A DNA stretch of 64,000 nucleotides from Dermatemys mawii (lineage: Eukaryota; Chordata; Testudines; Dermatemydidae), in NCBI GenBank assembly GCA_007922305.1, contig ML677365.1, positions 17,352,448 through 17,416,447 of the forward strand. Reading direction: 5' to 3'. The position numbers and the translations under genes are program-made. Under the pieces are notes generated by a model. The model was not told the DNA's origin, ran no database searches, and was given only the letters and a program-made list of their open reading frames with translations. Positions 47,412 through 59,475 of the stretch are shown piece by piece (positions within the stretch are counted from its first letter, which is position 1; each line of letters opens with the position of its first letter).

Positions 47412-47808
47412 GAGTATGTCTACACAGCACACTAAGCCAAGCTTTGAATCAGGTTTGAGCCTGACTCCCACTTCCATCTACACACAAAATCAGTCTGACT
47501 CGCATCAGCAAGCGCTCAGGACTGGGTTCTAGGACACTGCCAGGGGGTGGGTCAAAGCCCAAGTCCTGCTGTGACTCAGGTCCAACCCCAGTCATTTCAC
47601 AGTGTAGCTGCAACTTGAACTGCAGCCCCAAATCAGAAAGTCTGCATAGTGCAGCATGGTATTAGCACAGCTGTGAGACCTGAGTCCAGCAACTGTAAAG
47701 CCCATTTTCACAATGCAGTGTGGACACTCAAGTGCAGGTTTGGAAACACCAAGTTCACCAGCCCAGGGTCTCACAGACCTGAGTTTACAATGCAAGGTAG
47801 ACATACTC
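47412..47808 (+). mobile_element. Short DNA transposon, family C (GAGTATGTCTAC ... GTAGACATACTC)
   Basis: A 397-bp element with 12-bp perfect inverted termini GAGTATGTCTAC / GTAGACATACTC, flanked by TTA on each side (47409-47411 and 47809-47811). The interior carries repeated GACTC, CAGGTCCAACC and GAGACCTGAG motifs, partly palindromic. The long plus-strand frame 47649-48317 starts inside it and runs through the next element, so it is not a gene. Confidence 0.8.
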
Positions 47809-47925
47809 TTAGAGGCTCCAGAATCACCACTGAGGAAGCCAGAGCAGGCAGCATGGCATTGGAAAGAACCCTGGCACCGATGATGGGACTTGGGCTACTA
47901 ACAAAACAAAGGCAGCCTGCTTTCA

Positions 47926-47933
47926 TTCAGAGC
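47926..47933. repeat. 8-bp target duplication TTCAGAGC, left
   Basis: Matches TTCAGAGA at 48096-48103 in 7 of 8 bases. Confidence 0.6.
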
Positions 47934-48095
47934 CAAGGCCGGCTCCAGGCACCAGCAGAGGAAGCACATGCTTGGGGCGGCAATCCGGCCATTCTTGAGG
48001 CAGCACATTCCAGCTGCCCTTTTTTTCAGGGGATGGGAGAGGCAGCAGTTGCACTCTTCATACTTGGGGTGGCAAAAAAGCTAGAGTTGGCCCTG
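47934..48095 (+). mobile_element. hAT-type MITE, CAAGGCCGGCTCC / GAGTTGGCCCTG ends
   Basis: A 162-bp element with inverted ends of the CAGGGCCGGCTC type and a near-perfect 8-bp duplication. Contains CACATGCTTGGGGCGGCAA and GGGGTGGCAAAAAAGC. Related to 21940-22293 by its ends. Confidence 0.7.
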
Positions 48096-48456
48096 TTCAG
48101 AGAGGCTAGGATTTGTGGGGTTAAACTAGTTCATATCCACCGATCCAGGGACTACCTGACTTTCTCACTTGGCTGCTCTTCCAAACCAAGGACACAAAAG
48201 AAGAAAAAGAATTTTCCAAGTAAGCACAGCTCTGGAATTTTTTCATGTAACCTCTCTATCATGAATTTTTGCATACAAGAATGTGAGGAACTCAAGATAT
48301 TATCAATGGGCAAATGATCATAAAAATTATGATGAACATACAGACAGTGAGAGTGAGGTCTTGGGAAAGTGTTTCTGATTATAGTTGCATTGTGATAAAT
48401 GTACAGTTAAATACAGTGCATATAGTGAAAATTACACCACAAACGTATGTTCTCAG

Positions 48457-48588
48457 TGCTGTTGAAGCTGTGTTGGTCCCAGGATATTAGAGAGACAAGG
48501 TGGATGAGGAAATATTTTTATTGGACCAGCTTTTGATGGCAAAAGAGAGATGTTTTCAAGCTACACAGAGCTTTTCTTCAGGTCATGC
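48457..48588 (+). mobile_element. Interspersed repeat, GTGTTGGTCCCAGGATATTAG family
   Basis: Contains TGTGTTGGTCCCAGGATATT, AGAGAGACAAGGTGGATGAGG, TTTTTATTGGACCAGCTTTT and GCTTTTCTTCAGGTCATGCC. I recognise this string as a high-copy non-coding repeat of reptile genomes; its mobilising system is unknown to me. Confidence 0.55.
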
Positions 48589-51500
48589 CTCAATTATTGA
48601 TATTCAACACTTTTTAATGTTTAAATAGGAGGTTCCTAGGTAAATATTTCATGTCCTATAGTTAGAAACTACTACTATATCTCACTGGATTTCATAATCT
48701 AAGCTGCATTAGACCTGGTCAGACTTCTAACTAAAACCCAGATGGTGCAGGAAGCGATGTTCCAGATATCTCCTTCTGAGTAGATCTGGTCTTAATATAT
48801 TTGGGCAAATTTACAAAGTAATTTTTAACATTTCTGCCCCAATTGTAATCAATTACTGATTACCACAATCATACCACTAAGTACAGGACTGCCTTAAGGA
48901 TTTTGTTAAAGGGTAGCAAAATGATAGTTTGGGGACACAGCCCAAACTTAAGTGATTTGTTTTACATGAGAAGCGCGTGTATGAGGCAGAGGGTTTCTTT
49001 AGTTCCTCATCTCACCAATCCCAGCCTCCTGCTGTAGAAGTGAAGTCCAGTTGCTTCTTCCTTTCGAACCCAGAGATCATTTTACATTTGTTTATATCAG
49101 TTTGTTTTCAAGACTACCGTTACAAGAAAAGTAGCTAGAAATGTCCTCCTCTTCTTAAATGAAAGCTGAATTCTTATTTACATTTCCAGTACCCCCATAT
49201 TTTACGGATGATTAATTATGGGCATGCACTAGCCAGTTAGCTGTGTTCAGAGCCAGTACCAATACCTTACCATGGTGGTAAGGGGCACTATTCTATTAGA
49301 GATGTCATCTTGTCAATGAGATATGAAGCTAAAATCCTAACAACATATGGTCCTCACTACCACTTAAAGATCACCTACTACTTTTTGCAGGAGTGGTGAG
49401 TTGACTTTGGTACTTTTGGCAAGGGTGCAGTGTTGGCTCTTGGGTCCTGTCCAAATGCCAGTTTGGGTAATTACACTCTGCCTACTTTAATTGCCCCTGC
49501 AATTTCAATAGGATTAGGTATTCCTCATTTCTGCCCACATCTCCTGTGTAGTGTTGCTGTTTGCTGTTAAACAGCTGCCCCGCCACACCCAAGAGGTGGC
49601 TGACCTTCAGCCGTGAATGAAGTAATTTTTGTATGCAGCACGGAGAGCCAAATTCTGATACCTTTACTCTGTCCTCTTTCTGAAGTCATGCACTGCCGAA
49701 ATCAATGGGAGTTTTGTCTGAGGAAGAATTAAAGGCCTACAGTCCTTTCATGTGAAAGGCACTATACAAGTACATTGTTATTATTTTACTTGCATTATAT
49801 AAAACACAAGAGATAATTGGTCATTGAAAGTGTGTAGAAAGTTGATGTAATTGCTGTTGGTACTGACCTTTTCTCTACCATAACATACATGAAATGAATG
49901 TGGGCACAACTGTTAAGTAAAATAAGGTAAGATAAAAGGAAACAGTTCCCAAATTTGATATTGATTTGCTTTTTACCTTACAATACAGTTTGTAACATAT
50001 TGACTCATCCAGTGCCAGTTAGATTTCTCCTTTCTGTAAAACCAGTTTTCACTTACATATACTGCTGGGAAGCATTATTTGAGATGATGAAGTATAGGAA
50101 GTACAGGAGACAAGAATATTTTACATAGCTAGCATTGTATATCACTAACTTCTCTTCTGTGTTTTACTTACAGCTTAGCTTGATTGTTCTCAGGCTAATA
50201 CATGCCATTTGGAAAACTGAAATAGTCTTCTATAATGTTCAAACTCAACCCCATAAACTGCATCAGTGGTTAAAGAAAGTTGCACCTCAAGACCCCACAA
50301 TGAGGTATCTATTACCAGGAGCTCTAAGCAAATGTTCTTTTAATTGGCTACATTTATCTTTAATCCCTGTTTTGACAGAAACTCTAACATAAACATACAT
50401 TACAAATACAGAAAATCCAGCTCAAAGTATGGTTAATTTTTATGCTTGACAGAATCATTTGGAAAAAATAACTGTGACCTTTTCAGAGCCTGGAAAAAAA
50501 AAGTCTTAATGTGACGTCATTGCAACATAGTCTCAGAAACCAAAAAGAAACAGTGGCATCTGTGATTCAACTACAACAACAATTCTAAAACCATTCCTTA
50601 AAAGTGGCAATAAAATCCTAAAAAGACCTTTGAGCCTTATGCTGAGGCAGCTGAAAAATCATGTTAAATAATTTCTGTAAGGACTATACTAATTACAAAA
50701 CTGATTGAAGTTTTAACTTCATTTCATGTTTGGAATAAGGATTTAGAAGCCAGGTTGTTACAGAGCATGCATGATGGATATATTCCATCAAGCATGTCTG
50801 TTGTCATGGAAACAACAGGAATAACATTATCTTTAGTGTCTATTTCTTCACAAAACTGTTCATTTAAGTGTCACTGCCAAGCTAAGCAAAATTCATATGA
50901 ATACTTATGTATCAGATCAAAAAACAGGTCCTTTTCTTCCAGCCCTGCAGTAAGTATGTTGAATTCAGTTAAATGTTTTAAGAATTATGTTAGTTTATGT
51001 CCTATCTTTATTTATATGAGTATTCAGCTGCCTTTTCACAAGCATTCTTCTGGGCCTTGCAATGGTTCAATTTAGATCCAGTAGCTACAGCTCCATCAAA
51101 CTAACCATAACAATAAATATCTCCTGGAATTAAAACCACATCACAGAATAAATATTTTTTTTCTTTCCCAGTAACCATGCTGACCAAGAAAGCAGAGGAA
51201 AAGAAAGAGAGAGAAACACAATAGAACTCCTACAGAATGCCCTTTTCTGGAAGCTATAAATTATATGCAGCACATAAGAAATACTGATTAAAAACACACA
51301 GTAAATTGCAGATCAAATAGGTGCAGGTGTATGAGCCAAGACAGTAGACAACTTTCAGCAACATACTGGTTTAAGATACACCCTTCTTATTATCTTTGCA
51401 ATGTGATGCCTTGAATTCCTGAGAAGAATCCCCTTTCTATCTGCTACCCATTCCCTCCAGTCACCAGTGCTTAAAAATAAATAGGCGGCTCTGCTAGATT

Positions 51501-52857
51501 CAGCCCACTACATCCAGCCCGCGAATGGCCAATATACTTGCCTGCGTTCAGTCCTGCACTCCCATTAGAAATGCATTGGCCAAGTCAGTAATTTGGAGCT
51601 TCTTTGTGATTAATGGTTAGCAGTCAGTTGAAAAGCACCTCTGATGCTTCCACCCAATGCAGAAAATTTGTCTGTGGAAAGGATTTCCAGAGCTAGGGCC
51701 CAATCTTCCTCTTACTGAAGTCCATGGCAAAACTACTGACTGGACTGGGGAAAGGGTTGGTCTGTGCATTCCCTCAGCACAGTATTCAGTAAATCCTCTG
51801 CTTTCATTCCTCCTCCTGTGATTGTACACAGGCTTTCATCCTAACAGCACCCAAAGCACTTTTACAACGGTCACAGCTTTTGATCTGCAAGGTTGTTTCC
51901 CAATGGATTTCCATAGCCAATCCTCCCCATAACGGTATATGTGATACTACCATAGGCCCATAGCACTGGCTAAAACATTTTCCAGAAACTGTGTGAACTA
52001 TTCTTGCTAATTTGTTTTATGCCAAATTCAGGTTCTTGAATTGTTGCTTTTCACAATATATCACTAGTTTGAACATTTTTCACCTACTCGCTTGTAAAGT
52101 CCATTTCTAGGTCAGAATTTAACACCATTGAAAGGTTGTATGGGAAAAGTATAGCAGCCATCTTGGCTCAGGAAAGGAAGGCAGAAAGGGTTTGAGCAAG
52201 TCTACACAAATACACACCAACTCAAGCATAGAGGGATAGAGCTGGGGATGTCTGCATCATCGTTCGACTTCCAATAGTAGCATCTGGTTTGAATCAGGAG
52301 CTGTTCACTCAAGATCACCCATCTCATTATCTATCCAGAGTAGAAGCTCAATCGATTTGACAAGGTGGCAGCAAAGGCAGCAGAGACCTGAAATTTCTGC
52401 TGCATGAGAGTTGGCAGATATTCAGATCAAAGTGACTTCACATTATTTGGGAACTTTTCATCCTCTCCTTCAAAGACCTGCACAGGTCTGCCACTTACCA
52501 CATCTTAGGTCTTGTTTCTTATTACACTCCTTATTAACATACTAATGTTTTTTTTCCCCTGTCCCATCTTCATGGCAGTTTGGAAACATCACCCTGTCTC
52601 AGTGGACCAAATTCTCACATTCTCCTAATTCAATTCATTCCCAAAGACTCACTTCTTCTCAGTGGCATGCCATCAATATATGCAAGGCATTCACTGCGTG
52701 CCCCAGAATTAACATAAAACATGCTCCAGCTTATGATCTACAAGCCAAATCCAGCCTGTGGCATGATTCCATCCTGTCCCTTAACATGCACTGTAGAACA
52801 AAATGGCATACTCTGCACATGACTTTACATGCACCACATATAAAGCAGACATGCCAA
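48589..52857. other. Large non-coding stretch
   Basis: About 4.3 kb with no supported gene. A GAAAGGCACTATACAAGTAC segment at about 49,755-49,790 looks like an L2/MIR-type 3' end. Frames at 50135-50392 and 50755-51075 have no recognisable motif. Confidence 0.4.
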
Positions 52858-53156
52858 ACCTGTGAAAAAATCTCAGAAATTGGGCTTGGTTTTAGCTCAA
52901 TTGGCTTGTGAATTGCTTGTTGGCTAGGGTTGGGCTTGTAGCTTGTTGCGTGTTGCTTCTTATTTTTATCGGCTCCTGACAAGCAAGGACAAGGGGGGAT
53001 AAACAAGGGCAAGGGGAGGAGAGTGTCAGGGATGCTCAGCGGGCCCACCACTGTACGCCAGGGGGGGTCTAGTCACATAAAACATTGGGGTTCTTAGCGA
53101 GTTGCTTGTTTTGAAGTGGGATTAGCTTTATTTTTGGCTTATTGTAAAAGTCGAGG
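52858..53156 (+). mobile_element. Unclassified interspersed repeat flanking the solo LTR
   Basis: Has TTGGGCTTGGTTTTAGCTC, CAATTGGCTTGTGAATTGC and a repeated CTTGTTGCGTGTTGCTTC texture. It stops at the LTR boundary, and a similar GCTTATTTACCGTGTGAAAG segment appears just after the LTR, so the LTR probably inserted into it. Confidence 0.4.
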
Positions 53157-53874
53157 TGTGTAGCAAAGCAACAACTCACCCTGCGATGCCTTCTGCTGGT
53201 CATCTGGGAATTAGCTCATCTTCCAGCTGTGGAGTGCCCTCTGCAGGCTGTAGACCCACTTCCTATTGGCCCCATGTCCCTCCCTGAACCCCAGTGCCCT
53301 CTTACCTAGGTTGCTGCACTCCTGCAGTACACACAGTCTAGCTCTGGGTCTCACCTCCTTGGGAAACCCCCAACCCTCTGAGCCCCACCTTGCCTCAGTC
53401 TAGGCAACTGCCAGTCATCACTTGCCCCCATTCTATGGGGCAGACTGCAGTATTATTGCCATTCATCACTGGCAAGGGGGGTTGGGCTGCTGCCTCCACT
53501 ACCACCCATGGGCTGCCCCCTGCAACCCCAGTACCCCTTGTTGGACCATCTCCTAGGCCCTGCAGCCTGGGGGTTTCCAGGCCAGAGCTTCCCACAGCTC
53601 CTCTTGCCTCCCCCCAGCCCTGCACTACTCCAAATACCTTCAGCTTCCCAGCAGCCAGGCCTGTCTGCCTCTGTAGTCAGAGGAGACTCTATTTGTCTCT
53701 GTCAGGCTTCAAACTCTGAGCCCTTTTATCAGGGCCAGCTGCCTCCTAATTGGGCCTATCCCCAGCTGTGGCTGCCTTCCTAATTAGCCTGGGAGCTTAC
53801 TTGCTCTCAGTCAAACCCTTTCTTGGGCTGTTTTCAGCCCCCTTTTCTTGGAGTGGGGCAACCGCCCCACTACA
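53157..53874 (-). mobile_element. Solo LTR of a retrotransposon, antisense
   Basis: Read on the minus strand it starts TGTAGTGGGGCGG and ends GCTACACA, giving TG...CA termini about 718 bp apart. A CTGATAAAAGGGCTC motif (about 53,723-53,737) is a good TATA-type core, and a GACAGAGACAAATAGAGTC leader-like stretch follows it. No internal region or coding is present, so this is a solo LTR left after recombination. No clean target duplication was found; AAGT on both sides is a weak candidate. Open frames at 53390-53783 on both strands are composition artefacts. Confidence 0.6.
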
Positions 53875-55110
53875 AAGTGCTTATTTACCGTGTGAAAGTT
53901 GGCAACTGTGATGTAAGGTGCGTGCGAGGTTATGTCATGTGGATGATGGAATTTTGTGCAACATCACTAAAAAGTTGGACAGCCTAAGGCATGCAAGTGT
54001 AGAATTGAATCATCCTTGATAGAACAGAGCTAGCAGTGTGAACTCTTTGTCAGGATGAAAAGTTTAGTGCAAACTTTGTTAAATAAAAAGTTGTTGCATA
54101 CCTTACTAAAAATGTCATGGCTTGCCACTGCTCCTTCTGTTACACTTGCAAATATTAAACCACATCAGCCAAATGGTCTTTCCAACATTATATGAATGGG
54201 AACATGATGATGATAATGATGACAAAGAAAAATGTACAAACAGAAATAACAATATTTTAAGTTAACATCACTTTTGGTCTGCAAGATTAATTTCTTCCCC
54301 ATGCAGAGAGCTAGATAAGGACTTTGACCACTTAAGTTCACTTTACCACAACAAAACTACATGTAAAATCAGACTGTAAATCTATGGGAGACCCTCAAGA
54401 GCATCCTTACTAGAATTATCCAGACCTATCAAAGATGCCATCAAGACATGCTGCTCTCTAACCCCACAACCTACAAATCAACACACCATCCTCTGACAAT
54501 CCCTTCATCATCCTACCTGCTCATGTCTGACAGAAAGGAAGGACAGGTAGCCTGTCACTGAATCAAGTGTCCTTGATGGATGGATGGCTCTCTGGTATCC
54601 GTAGGGGTGCTACACAGGCCTTCTGCCTCTCAAATTGTTTTTAGTTTATGTGGTGAGCCAAGATGATTTTCATTATTATGTTCATTAATGATAATGATTA
54701 ATCTATTTATAATTAGCATCTAGTCCCATCAGGCCTTCCACCCATCTGTCATTAACAGGGGCAGGGGAAGAAGTCCACCAACCTCTTGCCACTGAGGTCA
54801 TCACATTTGGTAGGGATACTGCAATCTACCAGATAGTTCCTGCTCAAGACCATCTTCTTTTTATTTTAGTGTAGTCAGGACATACCATAAATATCTCCCA
54901 GTTTTACAGAGAGAAATATATTTGTTTCGCTGACAGCTCTGTTCCTGTGTGTTGTTATTCCTGGACAGAAACATACATGTTGTAACATTGACTTAATTGG
55001 AGCTACACCAATTTACATCGGCTGTGGATCTGATTATGTATGTTCATCCCCCAGTTCGCAGAAGAGTATCTTAGCATTATTATGATTTAATACTTGGGCT
55101 GATGTATCTT
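53875..55110. other. Non-coding stretch, no gene seen
   Basis: No supported gene. 54,990-55,040 (GAGCTACACCAATTTACATC) resembles the CAGTGTAAA palindromic family. Confidence 0.4.
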
Positions 55111-55113
55111 CTA

Positions 55114-55404
55114 GGCCAGGTCTACACTACCCGCCAGATCAGCAAGTAGTGATCAATCTATCGGGGATCGATTTATCACATATAGTCTAGACATGATAAA
55201 TAGATCCCTGACTGCTCTCCTTGTCGACTCTGGAACTCCACCGCCACAAGAGGTGGAAGCGGAGTCAGTGGGGGAGCGGCAGCAGTTGACTCGCCGCCGT
55301 GAGGATGCCCATGATACGTCAACTACAGGTACACTATTCACGTAGCTGAATTTGCGTATCTTAGGTGAACCCCCCACCACACCCACCCCAGTGTAGACCT
55401 GGCC
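55114..55404 (+). mobile_element. Short DNA transposon, GTCTACAC-end family A
   Basis: The best-preserved family A copy, 291 bp. Termini GGCCAGGTCTACACT / AGTGTAGACCTGGCC form a 15-bp perfect inverted repeat. The flanks are CTA (55111-55113) and TTA (55405-55407), a near-match for a 3-bp duplication. Internal dyads include GATCGATTTATCAC and TAGTCTAGAC. The minus-strand frame 55153-55386 is not a gene. Confidence 0.8.
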
Positions 55405-55419
55405 TTAGTGTTACAAAGG

Positions 55420-55553
55420 GGGGTGAAGGGGTTCCCTGAGATCAAAGTGGATGATTTAGTTGGGGACTGGTCCTGCTTTGAGCAGGGGGTTGGACTAGAT
55501 GGCCTCCTGAGGTCCCTTCCAACCCCGATATTCTATGATTCTATGAAAGCTCT
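55420..55553 (+). mobile_element. CR1 LINE 3' terminus
   Basis: Contains GGGGTTGGACTAGATGGCC, TCCTGAGGTCCCTTCCAACC and the tail ATTCTATGATTCTATGA, the classic CR1 3' end with its octamer-like repeat. Only the last approximately 130 bp remain. Confidence 0.88.
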
Positions 55554-57575
55554 CTGGTACTAACAGAATGAAGTGTAGTGTATTGTTCCAAACCAGAGAG
55601 AAAAACAGACTAGCACATTTTACCAGCTCTAGTGCAGTACAGTAACCACAACAAATCTGTCCTCCTCTGTCACATTTTTTTTATTCCATGTAGCTGAACA
55701 ATAGGTGTATTCACCTGCTCCCTTGTACATAATAATTGTCTTCACAAGGCCAGATAGGAATGGCACCAGCATAACGTTAATGTTATATATTACACATATG
55801 CTCCATCAATGAAACTCTGATTTCTACAACATCTGGAACTTGAGGCCCAAGTCACTAATACAGGATATAAGGAATTACCATTGCAGTCATGCCTAGCTTA
55901 GCTGTTACCTGACTTTATTTTACAAAATTTTGATTTGCTTATCACAATTCTTCACCTCTTCTCTGACCCTAATTCTTCTATTCAGTTCAAGGTCTCATAC
56001 TCCCACCCATCACTGTGGGATCTGTATTATTTTACCTGACTAATGTGTTGATATGGTCTTTTCCTTCTTTTTCTCCACAAGAGGAAGACTGCATGTGGAT
56101 CTGCTTTGAAAGTTTTGTTAATTTCTTTTATTTTTGTATGCTCTTCTAGGCACTTCTATTAGCAAAGGCCAGTTCAAATAAGTGTGCCTTGTATTTGGAA
56201 CAGAAAATGGTGTTGTAAGCAGTGAGGGAAGATTTTGGTCCCAATCAATATGTTCTGCAGACATCAAGGGGTTGGGAATGGATAATTATCCCAGGTGCAA
56301 CTCAGGATTGGGAATTGACATAACAGAATCGCTGCAGCCATTGCATTGAAGAACTTATATCATTCTTAATAATGTTGTACTTTAAAGCGTGTACTTATTG
56401 TCATATTTTGGCTTGACAAATAAGAATTCTTACATTATTCCAGTGTCATAGATGGGCCCAGATATGCTTCCCACACATTTCTTCATGATCCTAATTTTTT
56501 TTAATTCACTATATTCATATCTATATTAAGAGTATGTGCAACAAACTGAATTACAGTGGTGTCTTTAGCATATAGTTTTTCATTACAGGTGGAATATGCA
56601 GATCTCTGTGAATGAAAATAACCTACTGTTTTATTTGAAGGTGCTGAACTCCATAAAACTAAAATACAAATATATTGCAAATGATAAATGAAGGAAAAAG
56701 ATGCAGTACGGAAACTACTGTCACTGCAAATACTATCGAATTGTGTAAAACTATAAAACTACTGGGAAAATACATTGCATGACAAACAATGATTGAACTA
56801 TTGAAACAGACTGAAAATTGTCCACTAGATTGAAGGATGGTACCCTCTTTGATATCCCTGATGATGATTCTACTTCACCTCACAAACAGAAACTTCTGCA
56901 TTTTTTTTTGTGTGTGCCAACATGTATATCAAAGAGCAATGGAAACAAGAAAAGGTCACACCAGTGCATCAATGGACTTCAGAAGTTTCACAGTGTGCCA
57001 CAGATGAGGAAATGGGTTTACACACTGAAGTAATAACACAGCTTTTCAGAACAGTCGGAATTTTTTTGTTAAATATACAATAGTATAAAATACACCGTTC
57101 CTTTCCTTGTACACCCCTATACTCTTAATCCTATCATGAGATTCATTAGCAGGACCACTGAGCTCACACAGAGTCCCTCTGAACTCATTACAGGATTGGG
57201 ACCTATAAAAGCAGCTTAAGCAGAGATAGATGGACACTCATATATTTTCTACAGTTTGGACTGAACTTTTTCTGCCTCGTGCTGATTGGCTGTTAATTCC
57301 ACTTCCTGTCCACCCACCCCCATCTCACACTCTCTTCATTGTAGCCTCCCTCCACAGCTGCCCCTCATACCTTCCTCCTCTCCCTTTTCTGTCCTCCTCA
57401 CTCCCTCCCTTCCCTTGTGTTTCCATTTAGCTAATCCCCTCCTCTTAAGTACCCCCACCACCAAAATCAATTGATTTAATTGTGGCACTAATATAACATT
57501 TGCTGCCATCACATTGATTACTCTGCTTGTGCGTTACTCCCATTTCCCCTACTATTTATCTGTACTGTCTATTTA
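55554..57575. other. Non-coding stretch, no gene seen
   Basis: No supported gene. 57,290-57,450 is strongly pyrimidine-rich (C/T runs with CCTCCC units) and produces proline/serine-rich frames that should not be read as proteins. Confidence 0.4.
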
Positions 57576-57662
57576 GTGATAAGCTCTTTGGGGCAGGCAC
57601 TGATTTGTGTTTGTACCTTGGTTAGTTTCTAGGCTCTACCATAATAAATATGATTAATAATA
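57576..57662 (+). mobile_element. Old LINE/SINE-type 3' tail (L2/CR1-like)
   Basis: GATAAGCTCTTTGGGGCAGG ... TTAGTTTCTAGGCTCTACC ATAATAAATA, the best copy of the tail family also present at 11172-11258. Confidence 0.45.
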
Positions 57663-59394
57663 TGTTTGTAAAATCAAAGTCCTGCTAAATATAGCAGAGA
57701 TACTTCTGATAGTCCTTTGTATAATCATTTCAAAAATTGTTAAAAAAAAGTTAAGTATGAATATTTATACAGGACCAAGTCTGGCATGCTTGAAATGATC
57801 TCTGAGAGGGGGGTTTTAAAATGTTCTGAATGTAATTAGCTTTCAGATGTTAGTTCTCTGTGTTAAAAATGTATTATGAAGCGGTGGAAACTGGATAGTA
57901 CCTATTATTGCAGAAATGGCTTGAAGAATTAGATGAATGTAGTCAGAGAGGATTATGTATTACTGAAAAGAAAGGTTCCCACAGAACTGGGAACCAGTTT
58001 TCAGATTCTTGTCAATTGAAATGAGGTCTACTTTCTTCTGCAGACTTGAAAGTAATAGAATTCTGATTCTGAAACAATTTTGCAGATAAGTAATTCAAGA
58101 GAAAAGGGTGAATTTAGCACTCAGATATCCATGTTATATTATGAAGAAAACTTAAAAAGACATCATAGCATCACTAACGCACAGACTCACCATTGCTAAA
58201 GATGGGAAAGTTCTCTGAGAACATCCATTCCGCCGCCAGGGGCCGTGCAGGATTGATGCCCAAAGTATATTTTTCAGTATTTTGCCTAATCTAGTTTTAA
58301 AAGTCCTGCTTTTCAACTACTTCATTTGGAAGAATATTGAAGAGTCTCCCAGCTCATTCACAGTCTCTGTTTTTGTCAGCTTTCCCCAATGAATCAATAT
58401 GGTGGAACAGAAGTTGTATAGCTCCCATGCTAGATGAAAGTATTGTCAGAGAGGGAGTGAGTCAGTGGCCCCTTGAAGATGAAGTGAAAAGGGATGGGAT
58501 AAAGACCACTGGTCTTTATTCTACTGTTTCATCCAGATACAAAAGGTAATGGGGTAAGGAAGACTGGGCCTGGTGATTGTAATGGTGGTGAAGTGGGAGG
58601 AAGTGAGCTAAGTCTGAAATGGGAGAAGAGGAAGTGAAACAGAGGTTGGAAGGAAGATGGAGTCCTTCTCCTTCTCTCTCCTGTCAGATTTACTTCGTTC
58701 TCTTCCAGCTGCAGAGGCAAGCAAGGCCTGGGAGAGGACTCAGAGAGAGTAATGGAGGCCTTCTCCCTTCAGGCAGGTTGCGGGTGAATTCCAGGCAAAC
58801 AAAGGTGAAGGGCTGTAGGTAGAAAAGGAAGGCAACAAGCAGGAGATATGGTTTATGAGGGAGCAGTAGAAAGGGCTGTCAGTGTTTAGTCGTCACCAGA
58901 ATAAGTATGGAAGTTCTGCATGTGGCTTAAGCACAGGATATGAGCATCCCTACATTCAATATGGTGTCTGAAGTATTAAAAAGTGTGGTGATCTTGCATG
59001 ATTACTTCACTTCTAAAGTCTGAAATATTCTAGACTGGCAGAATTGAAGCAACTTGTCAACAAATGTAGCTGGACCTGGAAGGAAACTGAAGCTAAGAAT
59101 GAATTGACTTATACACATGGGACCTTCTTGCTGTACGGTTACTTTGTTTTCTTGTTATTCTGATCCGAGTATGGGAATGATTTCTCAAGTCAATATTTTG
59201 CTCTGTGTTCCAACTTTACAAGTGTTTGGATTGTGACACACTTACATTAAAGCTCTGATTCTGCAACTGACAGAATGCTGGCAACCTGCTTTGCCCACGC
59301 AAAGTCTCATTCCATGTGAGCATAGCAGGCAATCTGATGACTTCCAGTTGCAGAATTGGGGTCAATGCTAGTAGGTCTTAATTGCTCTGTACAG
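57663..59394. other. Non-coding stretch, no gene seen
   Basis: No supported gene. 58,560-58,860 is purine-rich (GGAAG, GAGGA repeats). Confidence 0.4.
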
Positions 59395-59475
59395 TGCCGA
59401 GTCATAGACATCTCGCTCTGGAAGGAGATGGACTGGATGGCCTAATAAGGCTTTCCCGTCTTTCATTTCTACAGG
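59395..59475 (+). mobile_element. Diverged CR1-like 3' end
   Basis: GAAGGAGATGGACTGGATGG followed by CCTAATAAGGCTTTCCCGTC and TTTCATTTCTAC resembles a decayed CR1 3' end. Weak. Confidence 0.35.

Noticed and set aside
47649..48317. 222-codon plus-strand frame
   Set aside because: It starts inside the family C element, crosses the hAT-type element at 47934-48095, and has no domain; chance reading through repeats.
53390..53783. Overlapping proline-rich frames
   Set aside because: Fall within the solo LTR on both strands; no coding signature.
57230..57474. Proline/serine-rich plus-strand frames
   Set aside because: Come from a pyrimidine-rich tract.
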